Positions 44,850 through 54,735 of a DNA stretch of 59,643 nucleotides are shown piece by piece. Position numbers and translations under genes: made by a program. Numbering within the stretch: position 1 is the first letter of the stretch; each line of letters opens with the position of its first letter. The stretch covers positions 1 through 59,643 of the forward strand of contig JAMCWX010000033.1 in the NCBI GenBank assembly GCA_023480885.1, given 5' to 3'. The stretch is from Chloroflexota bacterium (GTDB lineage: Bacteria; Chloroflexota; UBA6077; FW602-bin22; JACPRP01). The notes beneath the pieces were generated by a model. The model was not told the origin of the DNA, did not search any database, and was given only the letters and a program-made list of their open reading frames with translations.

Positions 44850-45334
44850 CAGCTATTCGCAGCCTTGTCTCACCTCGCCTGGATGTGAAATCGCTTCCCC
44901 AGGCCATTTCGGAGAGCATTGTTCGTGTTGTCGAAAGCGATCCGCCAATGATCTACGTTATACCCGATCGGCTGGTCGAGGTCTGCCGTTCTCTCAAGGA
45001 AACAGTCGGTCTTGAATTCGATTACTTGATCGACGTCACGTCGGCGGATTACCTCGATCAACTCGAAGTAGTATACCATCTCCATTCTGTCCCAAGAGGC
45101 CACGCGTTGACGTTGAAGGTGGAGTTGGATCGAGAAGAGGCTTCCGTTCCTTCTGTGACAGGTATCTGGCGAGGTGCCGATTTCCAAGAGCGCGAAGTCT
45201 ACGATCTTATGGGGATAACATTCACAGGACATCCCAACCTGAAGCGCATACTGCTATACGACGAGTTTGTCGGCCACCCCTTGCGGAAAGACTTTGCCTT
45301 ACCTAAGGAAGACATATCCTCACAGATAGGCTAG
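44846..45334 (+). CDS. nuoC: NADH-quinone oxidoreductase subunit C
   Basis: 162 residues, separate from NuoD. Typical blocks are [25 protein letters not shown] and the C-terminal [41 protein letters not shown]. It overlaps nuoB by 4 bases. Peripheral-arm subunit next to the quinone site. Confidence 0.95.
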   Translation: MTAIRSLVSPRLDVKSLPQAISESIVRVVESDPPMIYVIPDRLVEVCRSLKETVGLEFDYLIDVTSADYLDQLEVVYHLHSVPRGHALTLKVELDREEASVPSVTGIWRGADFQEREVYDLMGITFTGHPNLKRILLYDEFVGHPLRKDFALPKEDISSQIG

Positions 45335-45369
45335 CAGGCCAGCAGGGTATGTATTTAGAGGTGTACTAG

Positions 45370-46515
45370 ATGTCAGAAGCGACGGCAACGAGTGGAAATA
45401 CGGCGCTCGATACGAAAATCAAGACTGATCAGATTGTCGTCAATATGGGTCCTCAGCACCCCAGCACCCACGGGGTGCTACGTTTGATGCTGACACTTGA
45501 TGGCGAAACGGTTGTCGATGCTGAGGTTGTCTTAGGCTATCTGCACCGGGGCTTCGAGAAGCTCTGCGAGGAAGGAACGTACACTCAGAACATCTCGCTG
45601 ACGGACCGCCTGGACTACTTCAACTCGATGAACAACAACTGGGCCTACGTGAAGGCTGTCGAGATGATCATGGGCATCGAGGTCCCAGAGCGTGCCGAGT
45701 ATCTCAGGGTTATTATGAGCGAATTGCAGAGGCTTGTCAGCCATCTCGCGTGTACAGGCTTCTATGTCTCCGACATTGGTGCGATGCATACTCCTCTGCT
45801 TTACGCATTCCGTCAGCGCGAGGAGATACTCGATCTTTTCGAGATGGCGTGCGGCGCTCGTATGACATGTAACTACTTCCGAATCGGTGGCGTTTCCAAA
45901 GATGTTCCCGACGGCTGGATAGCCCGCCTGAAGGCGTTCTTGGATCAGTTGCCTTCAAAGATCGATGAACTGGAAGGACTTCTCACAGGTAACGAGATTC
46001 TGGTTGCGCGGTCGAAAGGTGTCGGAGTGATGACCTCCGAAATGGCAATCAACTACAGCATCACGGGGCCTTGCCTTCGAGCCACCGGGGTGCAGTTCGA
46101 TCTGCGTAAGGACGTGCCCTACAGTGTATATCCGCGACTCTCTTTCAACGTCCCAACTCTCAGGAACGGCGATGTTATGGACCGATTCCTCCTAAGAATT
46201 CTCGAGATGCGCGAATGCGTCAAGATCATCAAGCAGGCCATAGAACAGCTTCCTGAAGGAGAGGTTCGGACGCCGGTGCCGCTGAACCTGAGGCCCCCGA
46301 TTGGGGAAGCCCTCAGTCGAATCGAGGGACCGAAAGGCGAAATGGGCTACTATGTAGTCAGCGACGGCTCAATCGCTCCCTATCGAGTGCACCAGCGGCC
46401 GCCCTGCTTTATTAACCTTGGAATAGCTAGAGAGCTGTTCATCGGAACGAAAGTCGCTGATGTGGTTGCTATTCTGGCTAGCCTGGACCCCATTATGGGC
46501 GAGGTGGACAGGTAG
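45370..46515 (+). CDS. nuoD: NADH-quinone oxidoreductase subunit D
   Basis: 381 residues. The 49-kDa-type subunit, related to the large subunit of [NiFe]-hydrogenases but lacking its nickel cysteines. Blocks: MGPQHPSTHGVLRLMLTLDGETV, GYLHRGFEKL, YTQNISLTDRLDYFNSMNNNWAYV and GPKGEMGYYVVSDGSIAPYRVH. GAGGT precedes the ATG. nuoH starts at the base after its stop. Confidence 0.97.
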   Translation: MSEATATSGNTALDTKIKTDQIVVNMGPQHPSTHGVLRLMLTLDGETVVDAEVVLGYLHRGFEKLCEEGTYTQNISLTDRLDYFNSMNNNWAYVKAVEMIMGIEVPERAEYLRVIMSELQRLVSHLACTGFYVSDIGAMHTPLLYAFRQREEILDLFEMACGARMTCNYFRIGGVSKDVPDGWIARLKAFLDQLPSKIDELEGLLTGNEILVARSKGVGVMTSEMAINYSITGPCLRATGVQFDLRKDVPYSVYPRLSFNVPTLRNGDVMDRFLLRILEMRECVKIIKQAIEQLPEGEVRTPVPLNLRPPIGEALSRIEGPKGEMGYYVVSDGSIAPYRVHQRPPCFINLGIARELFIGTKVADVVAILASLDPIMGEVDR

Positions 46516-47562
46516 ATGGACGTCATCAATAACATCTTCTTAATTGGTCGTCAGATAATCGCCACGGTGCTGGGCTTCTTTTTGCCTCTCCCTGTTGTAG
46601 ACGCGGTGATCGCAATCATTTCGATGGCGCTGGTCCTCGGTTTTGCGGCCGTGACTATGATGGGACAGGTTTACGTCGAGCGTAGGGTGCTTGGCTTCAT
46701 GCAGGATCGCAAGGGCCCCAACAGAGTCGGACCATTCGGCCTTCTGCAGATCATTGCAGACGCCATCAAGCTGCTTACCAAAGAAGACATCATGCCCTCG
46801 CGCGTCGACAGAATGGTGTTTCGCCTGGCCCCAATCGTGGTTGTCGCAACTGCGTTATTAATATGGGCAGTGGTTCCGCTTGGCCGCGGCATGATCATCG
46901 CAGACTTGAACATCGGAATTCTGTACGTGATCTCGATCTCCTCAGTCGGCGTCCTGGGCTTCCTGATGGCGGGATGGTCGTCCAATAACAAGTACGCCCT
47001 GCTGGGCTCGATGCGCGCAGCGGCGCAGATGGTGAGCTACGAGATTCCCCTGGTTTTGTCAATCATCGGCATCATTATGCTTACTGGCTCGCTCTCCACC
47101 GTTTCTATCGTTAACGCTCAAGCAGGACTATGGTTCGTGATCTGGCAGCCTCTCGGCTTTGTGATTTATTTCATCTCGGCTGTCGCCGAGATCAACCGCT
47201 CTCCGTTTGACCTGGTGGAAGGAGAATCAGAGATCGTTGCCGGCTATTTCATCGAGTACAGTGGAATGCGCTTCGCGTTGTTCTATCTGGGTGAGTACAT
47301 CAGCGCCTTTGCAATGTCCGCAATTGCGACCACGCTTTTCCTTGGTGGATGGCAAGGACCCATTCTGCCGCCTTATATTTGGTTCGTCATTAAAGCGTGG
47401 GCCGTCTTCATTGTGCTGATCTGGATTCGCGCTACTCTCCCCAGGCTTCGCGTCGATCAGTTAATGGGCCTTGCCTGGAAAGTGCTGATACCTTTGGCGT
47501 TGATAAATATCTTTGTTACCGCAGTGGTGTTAGTCCCACTCTTCCAAAGCGTTGCTAAATAG
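46516..47562 (+). CDS. nuoH: NADH-quinone oxidoreductase subunit H
   Basis: 348 residues, about eight membrane helices. Conserved blocks are ERRVLGFMQDRKGPNRVGPFGLLQIIADAIKLLTKED, AEINRSPFDLVEGESEIVAGYFIEYSG and IWIRATLPRLRVDQLM. It forms the membrane part of the quinone chamber. An SD-like AGGAGGT just after its stop is 35 bases ahead of nuoI. Confidence 0.97.
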   Translation: MDVINNIFLIGRQIIATVLGFFLPLPVVDAVIAIISMALVLGFAAVTMMGQVYVERRVLGFMQDRKGPNRVGPFGLLQIIADAIKLLTKEDIMPSRVDRMVFRLAPIVVVATALLIWAVVPLGRGMIIADLNIGILYVISISSVGVLGFLMAGWSSNNKYALLGSMRAAAQMVSYEIPLVLSIIGIIMLTGSLSTVSIVNAQAGLWFVIWQPLGFVIYFISAVAEINRSPFDLVEGESEIVAGYFIEYSGMRFALFYLGEYISAFAMSAIATTLFLGGWQGPILPPYIWFVIKAWAVFIVLIWIRATLPRLRVDQLMGLAWKVLIPLALINIFVTAVVLVPLFQSVAK

Positions 47563-47603
47563 GAGGTAAGTCCGACTTCTCGATTGTCGGGCGACGTACA
47601 GAT

Positions 47604-48095
47604 ATGTTGGGTCTTGGAATTGCCAAAGGAATGTGGATTACCCTCAGGCACTTGTTCATGCCCAAGTACACGGTGGAGTACCCTGAGAAGAGACGAGCGC
47701 AGGCGCCTGCCTTCCGAGGCGCGCCAGCCCTGGTTTTCGACGAAACGACTGGCAAGGCCCGTTGCGTTGCCTGTGGCATCTGTGCGCGAGCCTGTCCGCA
47801 CGGCGCAATCCACGTGACTGGTGTGGCTGGTACTGATAACAAGCGGTATGTCGATCGATACGAGGTCGAGATAACTCGCTGTCTGTTCTGTGGGCTTTGC
47901 GCCGAGGCCTGCCCCTACAAGGCGTTGATGATGAGCCCGGTGTTCGAGCTGGCGGAGTACAGGCGATTCAGCCTGGTTTACGATCGTGCGTGCCTCCAGG
48001 GTCTCGACGAGCCGCTGGGCAAGCTTGAAGAGGCGGAGGTCGCGACAGGTGCGCGAGAAGCAGTTGCGGTTAAGGAGGTCGCGCGAGTTAGATGA
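47604..48095 (+). CDS. nuoI: NADH-quinone oxidoreductase subunit I
   Basis: 163 residues with two [4Fe-4S] motifs, CVACGICARACPHGAI and CLFCGLCAEACPYKAL, clusters N6a and N6b. The ATG at 47604 has no close ribosome site: the nearest, AGGAGGT, is about 35 bases away. No upstream in-frame ATG, GTG or TTG lies between, so ATG remains the best choice. Overlaps nuoJ by 4 bases. Confidence 0.94.
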   Translation: MLGLGIAKGMWITLRHLFMPKYTVEYPEKRRAQAPAFRGAPALVFDETTGKARCVACGICARACPHGAIHVTGVAGTDNKRYVDRYEVEITRCLFCGLCAEACPYKALMMSPVFELAEYRRFSLVYDRACLQGLDEPLGKLEEAEVATGAREAVAVKEVARVR

Positions 48096-48589
48096 ACGAC
48101 CCTATCATAGCCATTGCATTCTTCGTTCTCGCCGCTGTGCTGCTGATATCCGCGCTGGCGGTCGTGATGCTGCGGAACATTGTGCACAGCGCATTGTTCC
48201 TGGCCCTGGCTTTCGTGTCGGTGGCAGGCTTTTACATCTTGCTAAACGCTGAGTTCCTGGCAGCGGTGCAAATCCTCATTTACGCTGGCGCCGTGATGAT
48301 CCTGCTCTTATTCGCTATTATGCTTACCCAGCGCGCCAATACACCGATGAGTAACGTCTCCAATAGCCAGGCTGGCCTGGCTGCCATCGTCGCGGCGGCC
48401 GTTTTTGTGGTGCTGGCCTTCGTTCTGAGCAAAACTAGTTGGCTCACGGGCGCGGCGGCCGTTACTCAGCCTAACACCGAAGTGTTGGGCAAGGCGCTCT
48501 TCGACTACTATGTATTGCCTTTTGAAATAGCATCCGTGCTATTGCTCGTAGCTATGATAGGGGCAATCGTAATTGCCCGGGAGGACTAA
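48092..48589 (+). CDS. nuoJ: NADH-quinone oxidoreductase subunit J
   Basis: 165 residues, five membrane helices. [47 protein letters not shown] is the conserved core with the pi-bulge helix. The last helix reads [22 protein letters not shown]. Start overlaps nuoI (ATGA). Confidence 0.95.
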   Translation: MNDPIIAIAFFVLAAVLLISALAVVMLRNIVHSALFLALAFVSVAGFYILLNAEFLAAVQILIYAGAVMILLLFAIMLTQRANTPMSNVSNSQAGLAAIVAAAVFVVLAFVLSKTSWLTGAAAVTQPNTEVLGKALFDYYVLPFEIASVLLLVAMIGAIVIARED

Positions 48590-48593
48590 GAAA

Positions 48594-48932
48594 GTGCTCT
48601 CATTGAATCATTTCCTGCTTCTAGGCGCGGTACTCTTTTCAATCGGCTTATACGGGGCTCTCTCAAGGCGCAACGCCGTGGCGATTCTGATGTGCATTGA
48701 GCTGATGTTCAACGCCGTGAACATCACCCTGGTCGCCTTTGCCCGATTCCTGGCTCCTGCAGCCACGGCCAGCCAATCGCTGGCGCCGGTCAGCACGGTG
48801 GGCCAGGTTTTTACTATCTTCGTTATCACCGTTGCCGCAGCGGAGGCGGCAGTAGGTCTGGCAATCGTCCTGGCGATCTACCGAACGCGTCGCACCATCA
48901 GCGTCGAAGACGTCGACCTGATGAAATGGTAG
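48594..48932 (+). CDS. nuoK: NADH-quinone oxidoreductase subunit K
   Basis: 112 residues, three helices with the conserved glutamates ([12 protein letters not shown] and [12 protein letters not shown]). An in-frame opening begins at 48573 inside nuoJ, but GTG 48594 ([15 protein letters not shown]) with GGGAGGA 8 bases upstream matches the family start. Confidence 0.94.
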   Translation: MLSLNHFLLLGAVLFSIGLYGALSRRNAVAILMCIELMFNAVNITLVAFARFLAPAATASQSLAPVSTVGQVFTIFVITVAAAEAAVGLAIVLAIYRTRRTISVEDVDLMKW

Positions 48933-48959
48933 AACATACCACGTTGAGGTTGAGGAAGA

Positions 48960-50972
48960 ATGGAATCGTTCTCTATTGAATACCTGGGGCTCATACCGCT
49001 CTTTCCGCTTCTGGCGTTCGTTATAATCGCGCTCGTCACCAGGCCACTGAAACGATTGAGCGCCTATCTCTCTATTCTCGCCGTTTTCGCCTCGCTCCTG
49101 GTTTCTGCTTGGGCGCTCTACTCCCTGGTCATAGCTTTCTTGAGCCACGCCAGCGGCGAAGCTCTGGTTAAGGAACTCACCGTCACGTGGTTTAGCGTCG
49201 GCGGGGTCGCATTGCCAGCGGGGCTGATTCTCGACCCTCTCACGGCGATGATGTTGATCGTGGTTACCATCGTGAGCTTCCTGGTGCAGGTTTATTCTCA
49301 GGGCTATATGCACGATGACCCGGGATACAGCAAGTATTTCGCCTTTATCTCGCTATTCACGACGTCAATGCTGATCCTCGTGATGGCCAATAACTTCCTC
49401 CAGCTATATATCGGATGGGAGCTGGTCGGCCTCTGCTCTTACCTGCTCATCGGTTTCTGGTATCACAAGCCTGAGGCGGCCGCGGCCGCCAAGAAAGCAT
49501 TCTTAACCACGCGTTTGGGTGACCTCGGCCTCCTGGTCGGCATCCTTATTATCTACTTTACCACTCACAGCTTCGGCTTCGCCGAGATCGAGCACGAGAT
49601 CAAGGTGGGGGCCTTGAGTGGAGGCCTGCTGACGGTCGCGATGGTCTGCGTGTTCCTGGGAGCGGTAGGCAAATCCGCGCAGTTCCCGCTGCACGTATGG
49701 TTGCCTGACGCGATGGAGGGTCCAACACCGGTCAGCGCGTTGATCCACGCGGCGACGATGGTCGCCGCTGGTGTCTACCTGGTAGCTCGTACCTTCGAGA
49801 TGTTCGCTGCCTCGCCCGATCAGCAGGCGCTGCTCGTCGTCGCCTACGTCGGTGGATTCACCGCCATCTTTGCTGCGTCTATGGGCCTGGTGATGAACGA
49901 CATCAAGAAGGTGATGGCTTACTCCACTATCAGCCAGCTTGGTTACATGATGATGGGACTGGGCGTTGGCGCATATGCCGCTGGCGTGTTCCATCTCTTC
50001 AACCACGCCTTCTTCAAGGCTTTACTATTCCTTGGCTCTGGAAGCGTAATTCACGCTGTGCACGACCAGGATATGCGCAATATGGGTGGCCTGGGCGGCA
50101 AGTTGAAGATCACCTTTGTCACAATGCTGTTTGCTTCCCTTGCTCTCGCTGGCATACCGCCCTTCAGCGGCTTCTGGAGCAAAGACGAAATCCTTGCTGG
50201 CGCATTCGAGAAAGATACTCTGCTGTACATTATTGGCGCAGTTGCGGCCTTCTTCACCGCCTTCTATATTTTCCGGGCTATGTTTATGACGTTCACGGGC
50301 AAGTACCGAGGTGCCCCGGCGCACGACTCTCACGGTTCTGCGGGCGGACACGGGCACGATAGCGTTCACGCCTCGGCGTCCCCAGAGGACGAGTTGCGGG
50401 CTAAGGTCAAAGAGCACGCGAGTGGACACGGGGAGCACGGCATTCACGAATCACCGTGGGTAATGACTGTGCCTTTGATCTTGCTGGCTATCCCTTCGCT
50501 GCTGTCGGGCCTTCTTGGTTCGCCCTTTATGGGCATGGCTTTCCAGTCGTTCATCGAGAAGGGCGCAGAGGTTCACGAGGAGTTGAACTACACGGTGATG
50601 ATGAGTTCCATCGCGATAGCGGTCGCGGGCATACTTCTGTCATCACTCGTGTACTATTTCAAAATAATTCCAGCGAACCTGATTTCCAGGCCATTGCCGT
50701 GGCTGCACGCCTTCGTGCTCAATAAATACGCGATGGACGACCTGTATGGATGGATTGTCAACAGCGTCGTCCTTGGCGCTTCACGCGCGGCGTTGTGGTT
50801 CGACCAGTATGTGGTGGATGGCATCGTTAACGGCGTGGCCAATCTAGTTGGCGCAGCAGGTGGAGCGCTGCGTAAGGTGGAGACGGGGCAAATACCCAAC
50901 TACGGCCTGGCGATTTTCGCGGGTGCCGTCGTGATCTCTGCCGTGCTGATTATTAGCGGCTCGACGCTTTGA
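48960..50972 (+). CDS. nuoL: NADH-quinone oxidoreductase subunit L
   Basis: 670 residues, longer than the ~610 common form. Antiporter-like proton channel with the lateral helix. Conserved: GWELVGLCSYLLIGFW, LPDAMEGPTPVSALIHAATMVAAGVYL, KKVMAYSTISQLGYMM and HAFFKALLFLGSGSVIH. The added length includes a loop after about residue 440 with nine histidines in about 46 residues, between membrane helices. Ends 58 bases before nuoM. Confidence 0.96.
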   Translation: MESFSIEYLGLIPLFPLLAFVIIALVTRPLKRLSAYLSILAVFASLLVSAWALYSLVIAFLSHASGEALVKELTVTWFSVGGVALPAGLILDPLTAMMLIVVTIVSFLVQVYSQGYMHDDPGYSKYFAFISLFTTSMLILVMANNFLQLYIGWELVGLCSYLLIGFWYHKPEAAAAAKKAFLTTRLGDLGLLVGILIIYFTTHSFGFAEIEHEIKVGALSGGLLTVAMVCVFLGAVGKSAQFPLHVWLPDAMEGPTPVSALIHAATMVAAGVYLVARTFEMFAASPDQQALLVVAYVGGFTAIFAASMGLVMNDIKKVMAYSTISQLGYMMMGLGVGAYAAGVFHLFNHAFFKALLFLGSGSVIHAVHDQDMRNMGGLGGKLKITFVTMLFASLALAGIPPFSGFWSKDEILAGAFEKDTLLYIIGAVAAFFTAFYIFRAMFMTFTGKYRGAPAHDSHGSAGGHGHDSVHASASPEDELRAKVKEHASGHGEHGIHESPWVMTVPLILLAIPSLLSGLLGSPFMGMAFQSFIEKGAEVHEELNYTVMMSSIAIAVAGILLSSLVYYFKIIPANLISRPLPWLHAFVLNKYAMDDLYGWIVNSVVLGASRAALWFDQYVVDGIVNGVANLVGAAGGALRKVETGQIPNYGLAIFAGAVVISAVLIISGSTL

Positions 50973-51030
50973 TCGGAAAGAACTTGAGCCGAGCAGCAAG
51001 CGAGGAAACATTATGAGGAGAGACGCGTAG

Positions 51031-52533
51031 ATGAGCCCAGGTTACCTAACTCTGATAACATTCCTGCCCTTGCTTGGAGCGATCGTAACGGCGTTGATGC
51101 CCAAGGATAACCTTCGCGCCATTCGGTTGACGGCGGCTGGTTTTGCTTTCGTGGCGCTAGTGTTGTCCGTTATTGTTTGGGTTCAGTACGATACAAATGC
51201 AGCTGGCCTGCAGTTTGTCGAGAAAGTGCCCTGGATTCCCTCTCTCGGCATTACCTACTTTATGGGCGTCGATGGCCTTAACCTGCCTATGGTTGTCTTG
51301 ACCACCTTGCTGACCTTCCTGGCAATCCTGGCCTCGTGGCACATCACGCTCAGAACCAAGTTCTATTTCGCTCTGCTCCTTTTGCTAGAGATGGGAATCG
51401 TCGGCGTTTTCACCTCGCTCGACCTGCTGCTGTTCTTCCTGTTCTGGGAAGTCGAGCTGATTCCGATGTATCTGCTCATAATTATCTGGGGCGGACCGCG
51501 CCGCGAATATGCCGCGATCAAGTTCGTCCTCTACACCATCGCCGGCAGCGCTCTGATGCTGGCGGGCATTCTTGCCTTGTATTTCTTCGCCGATGCTAAC
51601 GTATCTGGACGTACGTTCGATCTGTTGGAGCTGGCAAAGACCAATTATGCGCTCAAGTACGGGCCGGTCTTCTCTAGCGTGGTCTTTTTCCTGCTCATAC
51701 TCGGATTCCTTATCAAGCTCCCATCTTTCCCGTTCCATACGTGGTTGCCTGATGCTCACGTCGAGGCCCCGACGGCCGTTAGCGTGATCCTGGCAGGCGT
51801 TTTGCTGAAGATGGGCGGCTACGCGATCATCCGCATTAACGCGTCGATTCTGCCTCAGGCGCTTCACGATTGGGCCTACGTTCTCGCAATTATGGCGGTG
51901 ATCAGCGTCATCTACGGCGCTTGCACTTCGATGGTGCAGAACGACCTCAAGAAGATGGTCGCGTACTCTAGCGTGAGCCATATGGGCTACGTGCTCCTGG
52001 GCATCGCCGCGTTGACGCCAGCCAGTATGAATGGCGCGGTGCTCCAGATGTTCACCCACGGCACTATCACAGGCATGCTCTTCTTGCTCGTGGGCGTCAT
52101 CTACGACAAGACTCATACTCGCTTGATCTCCGAGTTTGGTGGTCTGGCGGCACGCATGCCTCTCTACGCTACCCTGTTCGTGATGGGCGGCCTTGCTTCC
52201 CTTGGGTTGCCAGGGATGAGCGGATTCGTCGCGGAGTTCACGGTGTTTGTCGGATCGTATCTCAATCCTAACATGCAGCTTTTCACGATCATCGCCGCGG
52301 CTGGCATCGTCATCACCGCCGGGTATATCATGTGGATGCTGCAGCGGGTGTTCTTCGGACCGCTAGTGCAGAAGTGGCAGCATATTGAAGATGCCAGAGG
52401 CATAGAGGTAGTTCCGCTGGTTGTCCTGGTAGTCATCATCATTGCGGTTGGCGTGTATCCTGCGCTTGTCACGAACGTCATCGGCGGTGGCGTGGCTCCT
52501 GTGATGGCTAACTTCACAAAGGCCGGGCTCTAG
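51031..52533 (+). CDS. nuoM: NADH-quinone oxidoreductase subunit M
   Basis: 500 residues, antiporter-like. LFFLFWEVELIPMYLLIIIWGG, SFPFHTWLPDAHVEAPTAVSVILAGVLLKMGGYAIIRIN and KKMVAYSSVSHMGYVLLGIAAL contain the pumping Glu, Lys and His. GAGGAG lies 10 bases before the ATG. Confidence 0.97.
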   Translation: MSPGYLTLITFLPLLGAIVTALMPKDNLRAIRLTAAGFAFVALVLSVIVWVQYDTNAAGLQFVEKVPWIPSLGITYFMGVDGLNLPMVVLTTLLTFLAILASWHITLRTKFYFALLLLLEMGIVGVFTSLDLLLFFLFWEVELIPMYLLIIIWGGPRREYAAIKFVLYTIAGSALMLAGILALYFFADANVSGRTFDLLELAKTNYALKYGPVFSSVVFFLLILGFLIKLPSFPFHTWLPDAHVEAPTAVSVILAGVLLKMGGYAIIRINASILPQALHDWAYVLAIMAVISVIYGACTSMVQNDLKKMVAYSSVSHMGYVLLGIAALTPASMNGAVLQMFTHGTITGMLFLLVGVIYDKTHTRLISEFGGLAARMPLYATLFVMGGLASLGLPGMSGFVAEFTVFVGSYLNPNMQLFTIIAAAGIVITAGYIMWMLQRVFFGPLVQKWQHIEDARGIEVVPLVVLVVIIIAVGVYPALVTNVIGGGVAPVMANFTKAGL

Positions 52534-52558
52534 AAGATCTCTGCCGGAGGGATGATAC

Positions 52559-53998
52559 TTGAATCTTAATCTGCTCTTACCAGAAATTAGCTTATGTGTC
52601 CTTGCGGTCGTGCTGATTGTGATCGACCTGCTGCTGCCTCAGGGGCGCAAGTCTATCTTAGGTTATATCGCGCTCGTTGGCCTGGCGTTCCCTGCTGTCT
52701 TTACCCTGTCGCTGGCAGGGGTTCAGCAGGTATCCTTCAGTGGCGCGCTCGTCGTCGACCAGGTGAGCGTCTTCTTCAAGCTCCTCTTTCTTATAGCTGC
52801 CGCGCTGGTGATTCTGTCGTCGTTTGATTACACACGGCGGCTGTCCATACTGCAAGGTGAGTATTACGCGTTGGTGCTGTTCGCCACGTCAGGAATGATG
52901 CTAATGGCGAGCACACGAGAGCTCATTTCAATCTACATCGCTCTTGAGTTCACGAGTATTACGCTGTACGTTCTTGCCGCCTCGATAAGGAACGATGCTA
53001 AGTCGAGCGAGGCGGGTCTCAAATACTTGTTGCTTGGCGCGCTTTCATCAGGTGCGCTGCTCTATGGCATGGCTCTGACGTTTGGTCTCACCGGCAGCAC
53101 CGTGCTTAATGATATCGCCAGCGCTCTCGCTCAGCGCGGTATCTCTGCGGCCGCCGTGCTCGGCCTGGTTTTCATCGCCGCGGGTTTTGGCTTCAAGATT
53201 GCGACCGTGCCCTTCCATATGTGGGCGCCCGACGTATACGAGGGCGCGCCGACGCCCATCACCGCGTTCCTGTCAGTAGCCTCTAAGGCGGCAGGCTTCG
53301 CGCTGGTGCTGCGCGTGTTCCTTACTGCTTTTGAGCCGGCCGAGAAAACGTGGCTGCCGCTCTTTATGGTGCTTGCCGCGGTGACTATGACGCTCGGAAA
53401 CTTCGTAGCCATTCGCCAGACAAACATCAAGCGCATGCTGGCCTACTCCAGCATTGCCCACGCTGGATACGTTCTCACGGGCCTGGCCGCGGCCACAGCC
53501 GGGGCGACCTCAGGCATGCTGGTTTACCTTCTCGCCTATACGCTGACCAACCTCGGCGCCTTCATCGCGATTATCGCCTTCTCTGGCCAGGTGGGCAGCG
53601 ATCAAATCGAGGACTACAATGGTCTTTCTCGTCGGGCGCCAGTGGTGTCTCTGGGCCTGGCAATATGCCTGCTGTCCCTGGCCGGTGTGCCGCCGATGGC
53701 TGGGTTTATCTCCAAGGTTTATCTGTTTGCCGCCGTGTTCGACGCTGCTGCGAAAAACAGTGGTCTGTATTATCTGGTCGTGATCGCGCTGCTCAACAGT
53801 GCGGTGTCGATCTTCTACTACTTGCGTGTTGTCAAGGCCATGTACTTTGGTCCCGCGGCAACTGAGGAATCGTTGCACACAGCGTTCAGTCTGCGCGTCG
53901 CTCTTTCTGCGGCGGTCGCCGGTGTTCTCATCGTCGGCATCTACCCGACTCCAGTGATGCAGGCCGCGTCGGTTGCAGCTCAGGTTCTGTTTCATTAG
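52559..53998 (+). CDS. nuoN: NADH-quinone oxidoreductase subunit N
   Basis: 479 residues, antiporter-like. EFTSITLYVLAASIRND, VPFHMWAPDVYEGAPTPITAFLSVASKAAGFAL and NIKRMLAYSSIAHAGYVLTGLAA are intact. TTG 52559 with GGAGG about 9-10 bases upstream. Last gene of the operon; a terminator hairpin follows at 54033. Confidence 0.96.
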   Translation: MNLNLLLPEISLCVLAVVLIVIDLLLPQGRKSILGYIALVGLAFPAVFTLSLAGVQQVSFSGALVVDQVSVFFKLLFLIAAALVILSSFDYTRRLSILQGEYYALVLFATSGMMLMASTRELISIYIALEFTSITLYVLAASIRNDAKSSEAGLKYLLLGALSSGALLYGMALTFGLTGSTVLNDIASALAQRGISAAAVLGLVFIAAGFGFKIATVPFHMWAPDVYEGAPTPITAFLSVASKAAGFALVLRVFLTAFEPAEKTWLPLFMVLAAVTMTLGNFVAIRQTNIKRMLAYSSIAHAGYVLTGLAAATAGATSGMLVYLLAYTLTNLGAFIAIIAFSGQVGSDQIEDYNGLSRRAPVVSLGLAICLLSLAGVPPMAGFISKVYLFAAVFDAAAKNSGLYYLVVIALLNSAVSIFYYLRVVKAMYFGPAATEESLHTAFSLRVALSAAVAGVLIVGIYPTPVMQAASVAAQVLFH

Positions 53999-54032
53999 GC
54001 TTTGCTCCCAACGAAGTAACGAAGACGTGCAA

Positions 54033-54059
54033 AGGCTGCCTTCATCCAGATGGCAGCCT
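54033..54059 (+). terminator. Terminator after the nuo operon
   Basis: AGGCTGCC (54033-54040), 11-base loop, GGCAGCCT (54052-54059), then cgtttgttct. It is 35 bases after the nuoN stop. The remaining spacer to 54217 holds nothing recognised. Confidence 0.75.
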
Positions 54060-54217
54060 CGTTTGTTCTATGTAAGCTAGGCACGCTTCTTGCCGCGCAA
54101 CATAGCCAGTGGGGACGTATGGTGGCTGGAGTCCCGATCTGGGGTATCGTCGTGGAGTGCGACTACGCCTGTTTGCTAGGGAACAGTATCAGCCCGCGAG
54201 AGCATTGAGAAGAAATT

Positions 54218-54580
54218 ATGGCAAAGAGAATTGCTGTCATCGACGATGATCGGGACTTCGTAAAGTTGGTTACCATAGTGTTAGAAAGGGAAGGATACGA
54301 GGTATTGCCGGCCCTGGGCAGTTTGCGGGCGTATGATATAGTGAAACAGGGCAGGCCTAACTTGATAATGCTAGACATCATGATGCCCGGCAGGAGCGGC
54401 TGGGAACTCCTGGATATCTTCAAGATGGACCCTGAAACTCAAGGGATCCCGCTCATCATTTCCACAGGCGTGAGGGCGGCGACGGCGCGGCTCGCAGGTA
54501 CCAAGTACGACGTGCTAAAGAAGCCCTTCAACAACGAGGACCTGATAGCAATGGTCCGACGCATGATCGGCGAACCGTAG
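54218..54580 (+). CDS. Stand-alone receiver-domain response regulator (CheY-like)
   Basis: 120 residues, receiver only. Acidic pocket near residues 9-11 (VIDDDRD), Asp53 as phospho-acceptor (MLDIMMPG), Ser82/Thr83 (IISTG) and Lys102 (LKKPF). No output domain, so it must act by protein contact or as a phosphorelay step. It is a single-gene unit between two terminators; the kinase partner is not adjacent. Confidence 0.92.
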   Translation: MAKRIAVIDDDRDFVKLVTIVLEREGYEVLPALGSLRAYDIVKQGRPNLIMLDIMMPGRSGWELLDIFKMDPETQGIPLIISTGVRAATARLAGTKYDVLKKPFNNEDLIAMVRRMIGEP

Positions 54581-54590
54581 GTCGAAAAGA

Positions 54591-54622
54591 GAGATGGCCC
54601 TTGAGCTTTCAAGCGCCATCTC
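54591..54622 (+). terminator. Terminator after the CheY-like gene
   Basis: GAGATGGC (54591-54598) with GCCATCTC (54615-54622). The inner TTGA/TCAA pair extends the stem across one mismatch, and attat...ttattgttt follows. Good Rho-independent candidate. Confidence 0.75.
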
Positions 54623-54735
54623 ATTATGCCATTATTGTTTAAATAGGATGCCGTTACGGGCCGCACTGGCCACGGCCCAATTCAGCATAGAATGGATTGT
54701 AGTGCCGGCCCACGTCGACTGCGAAGGCCAGCCAG

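Noticed and set aside
51385..52116. 243-residue open frame antisense to nuoM
   Set aside because: nuoM is unmistakable on the other strand and the antisense product is His/Gln/Arg-rich and domain-free.
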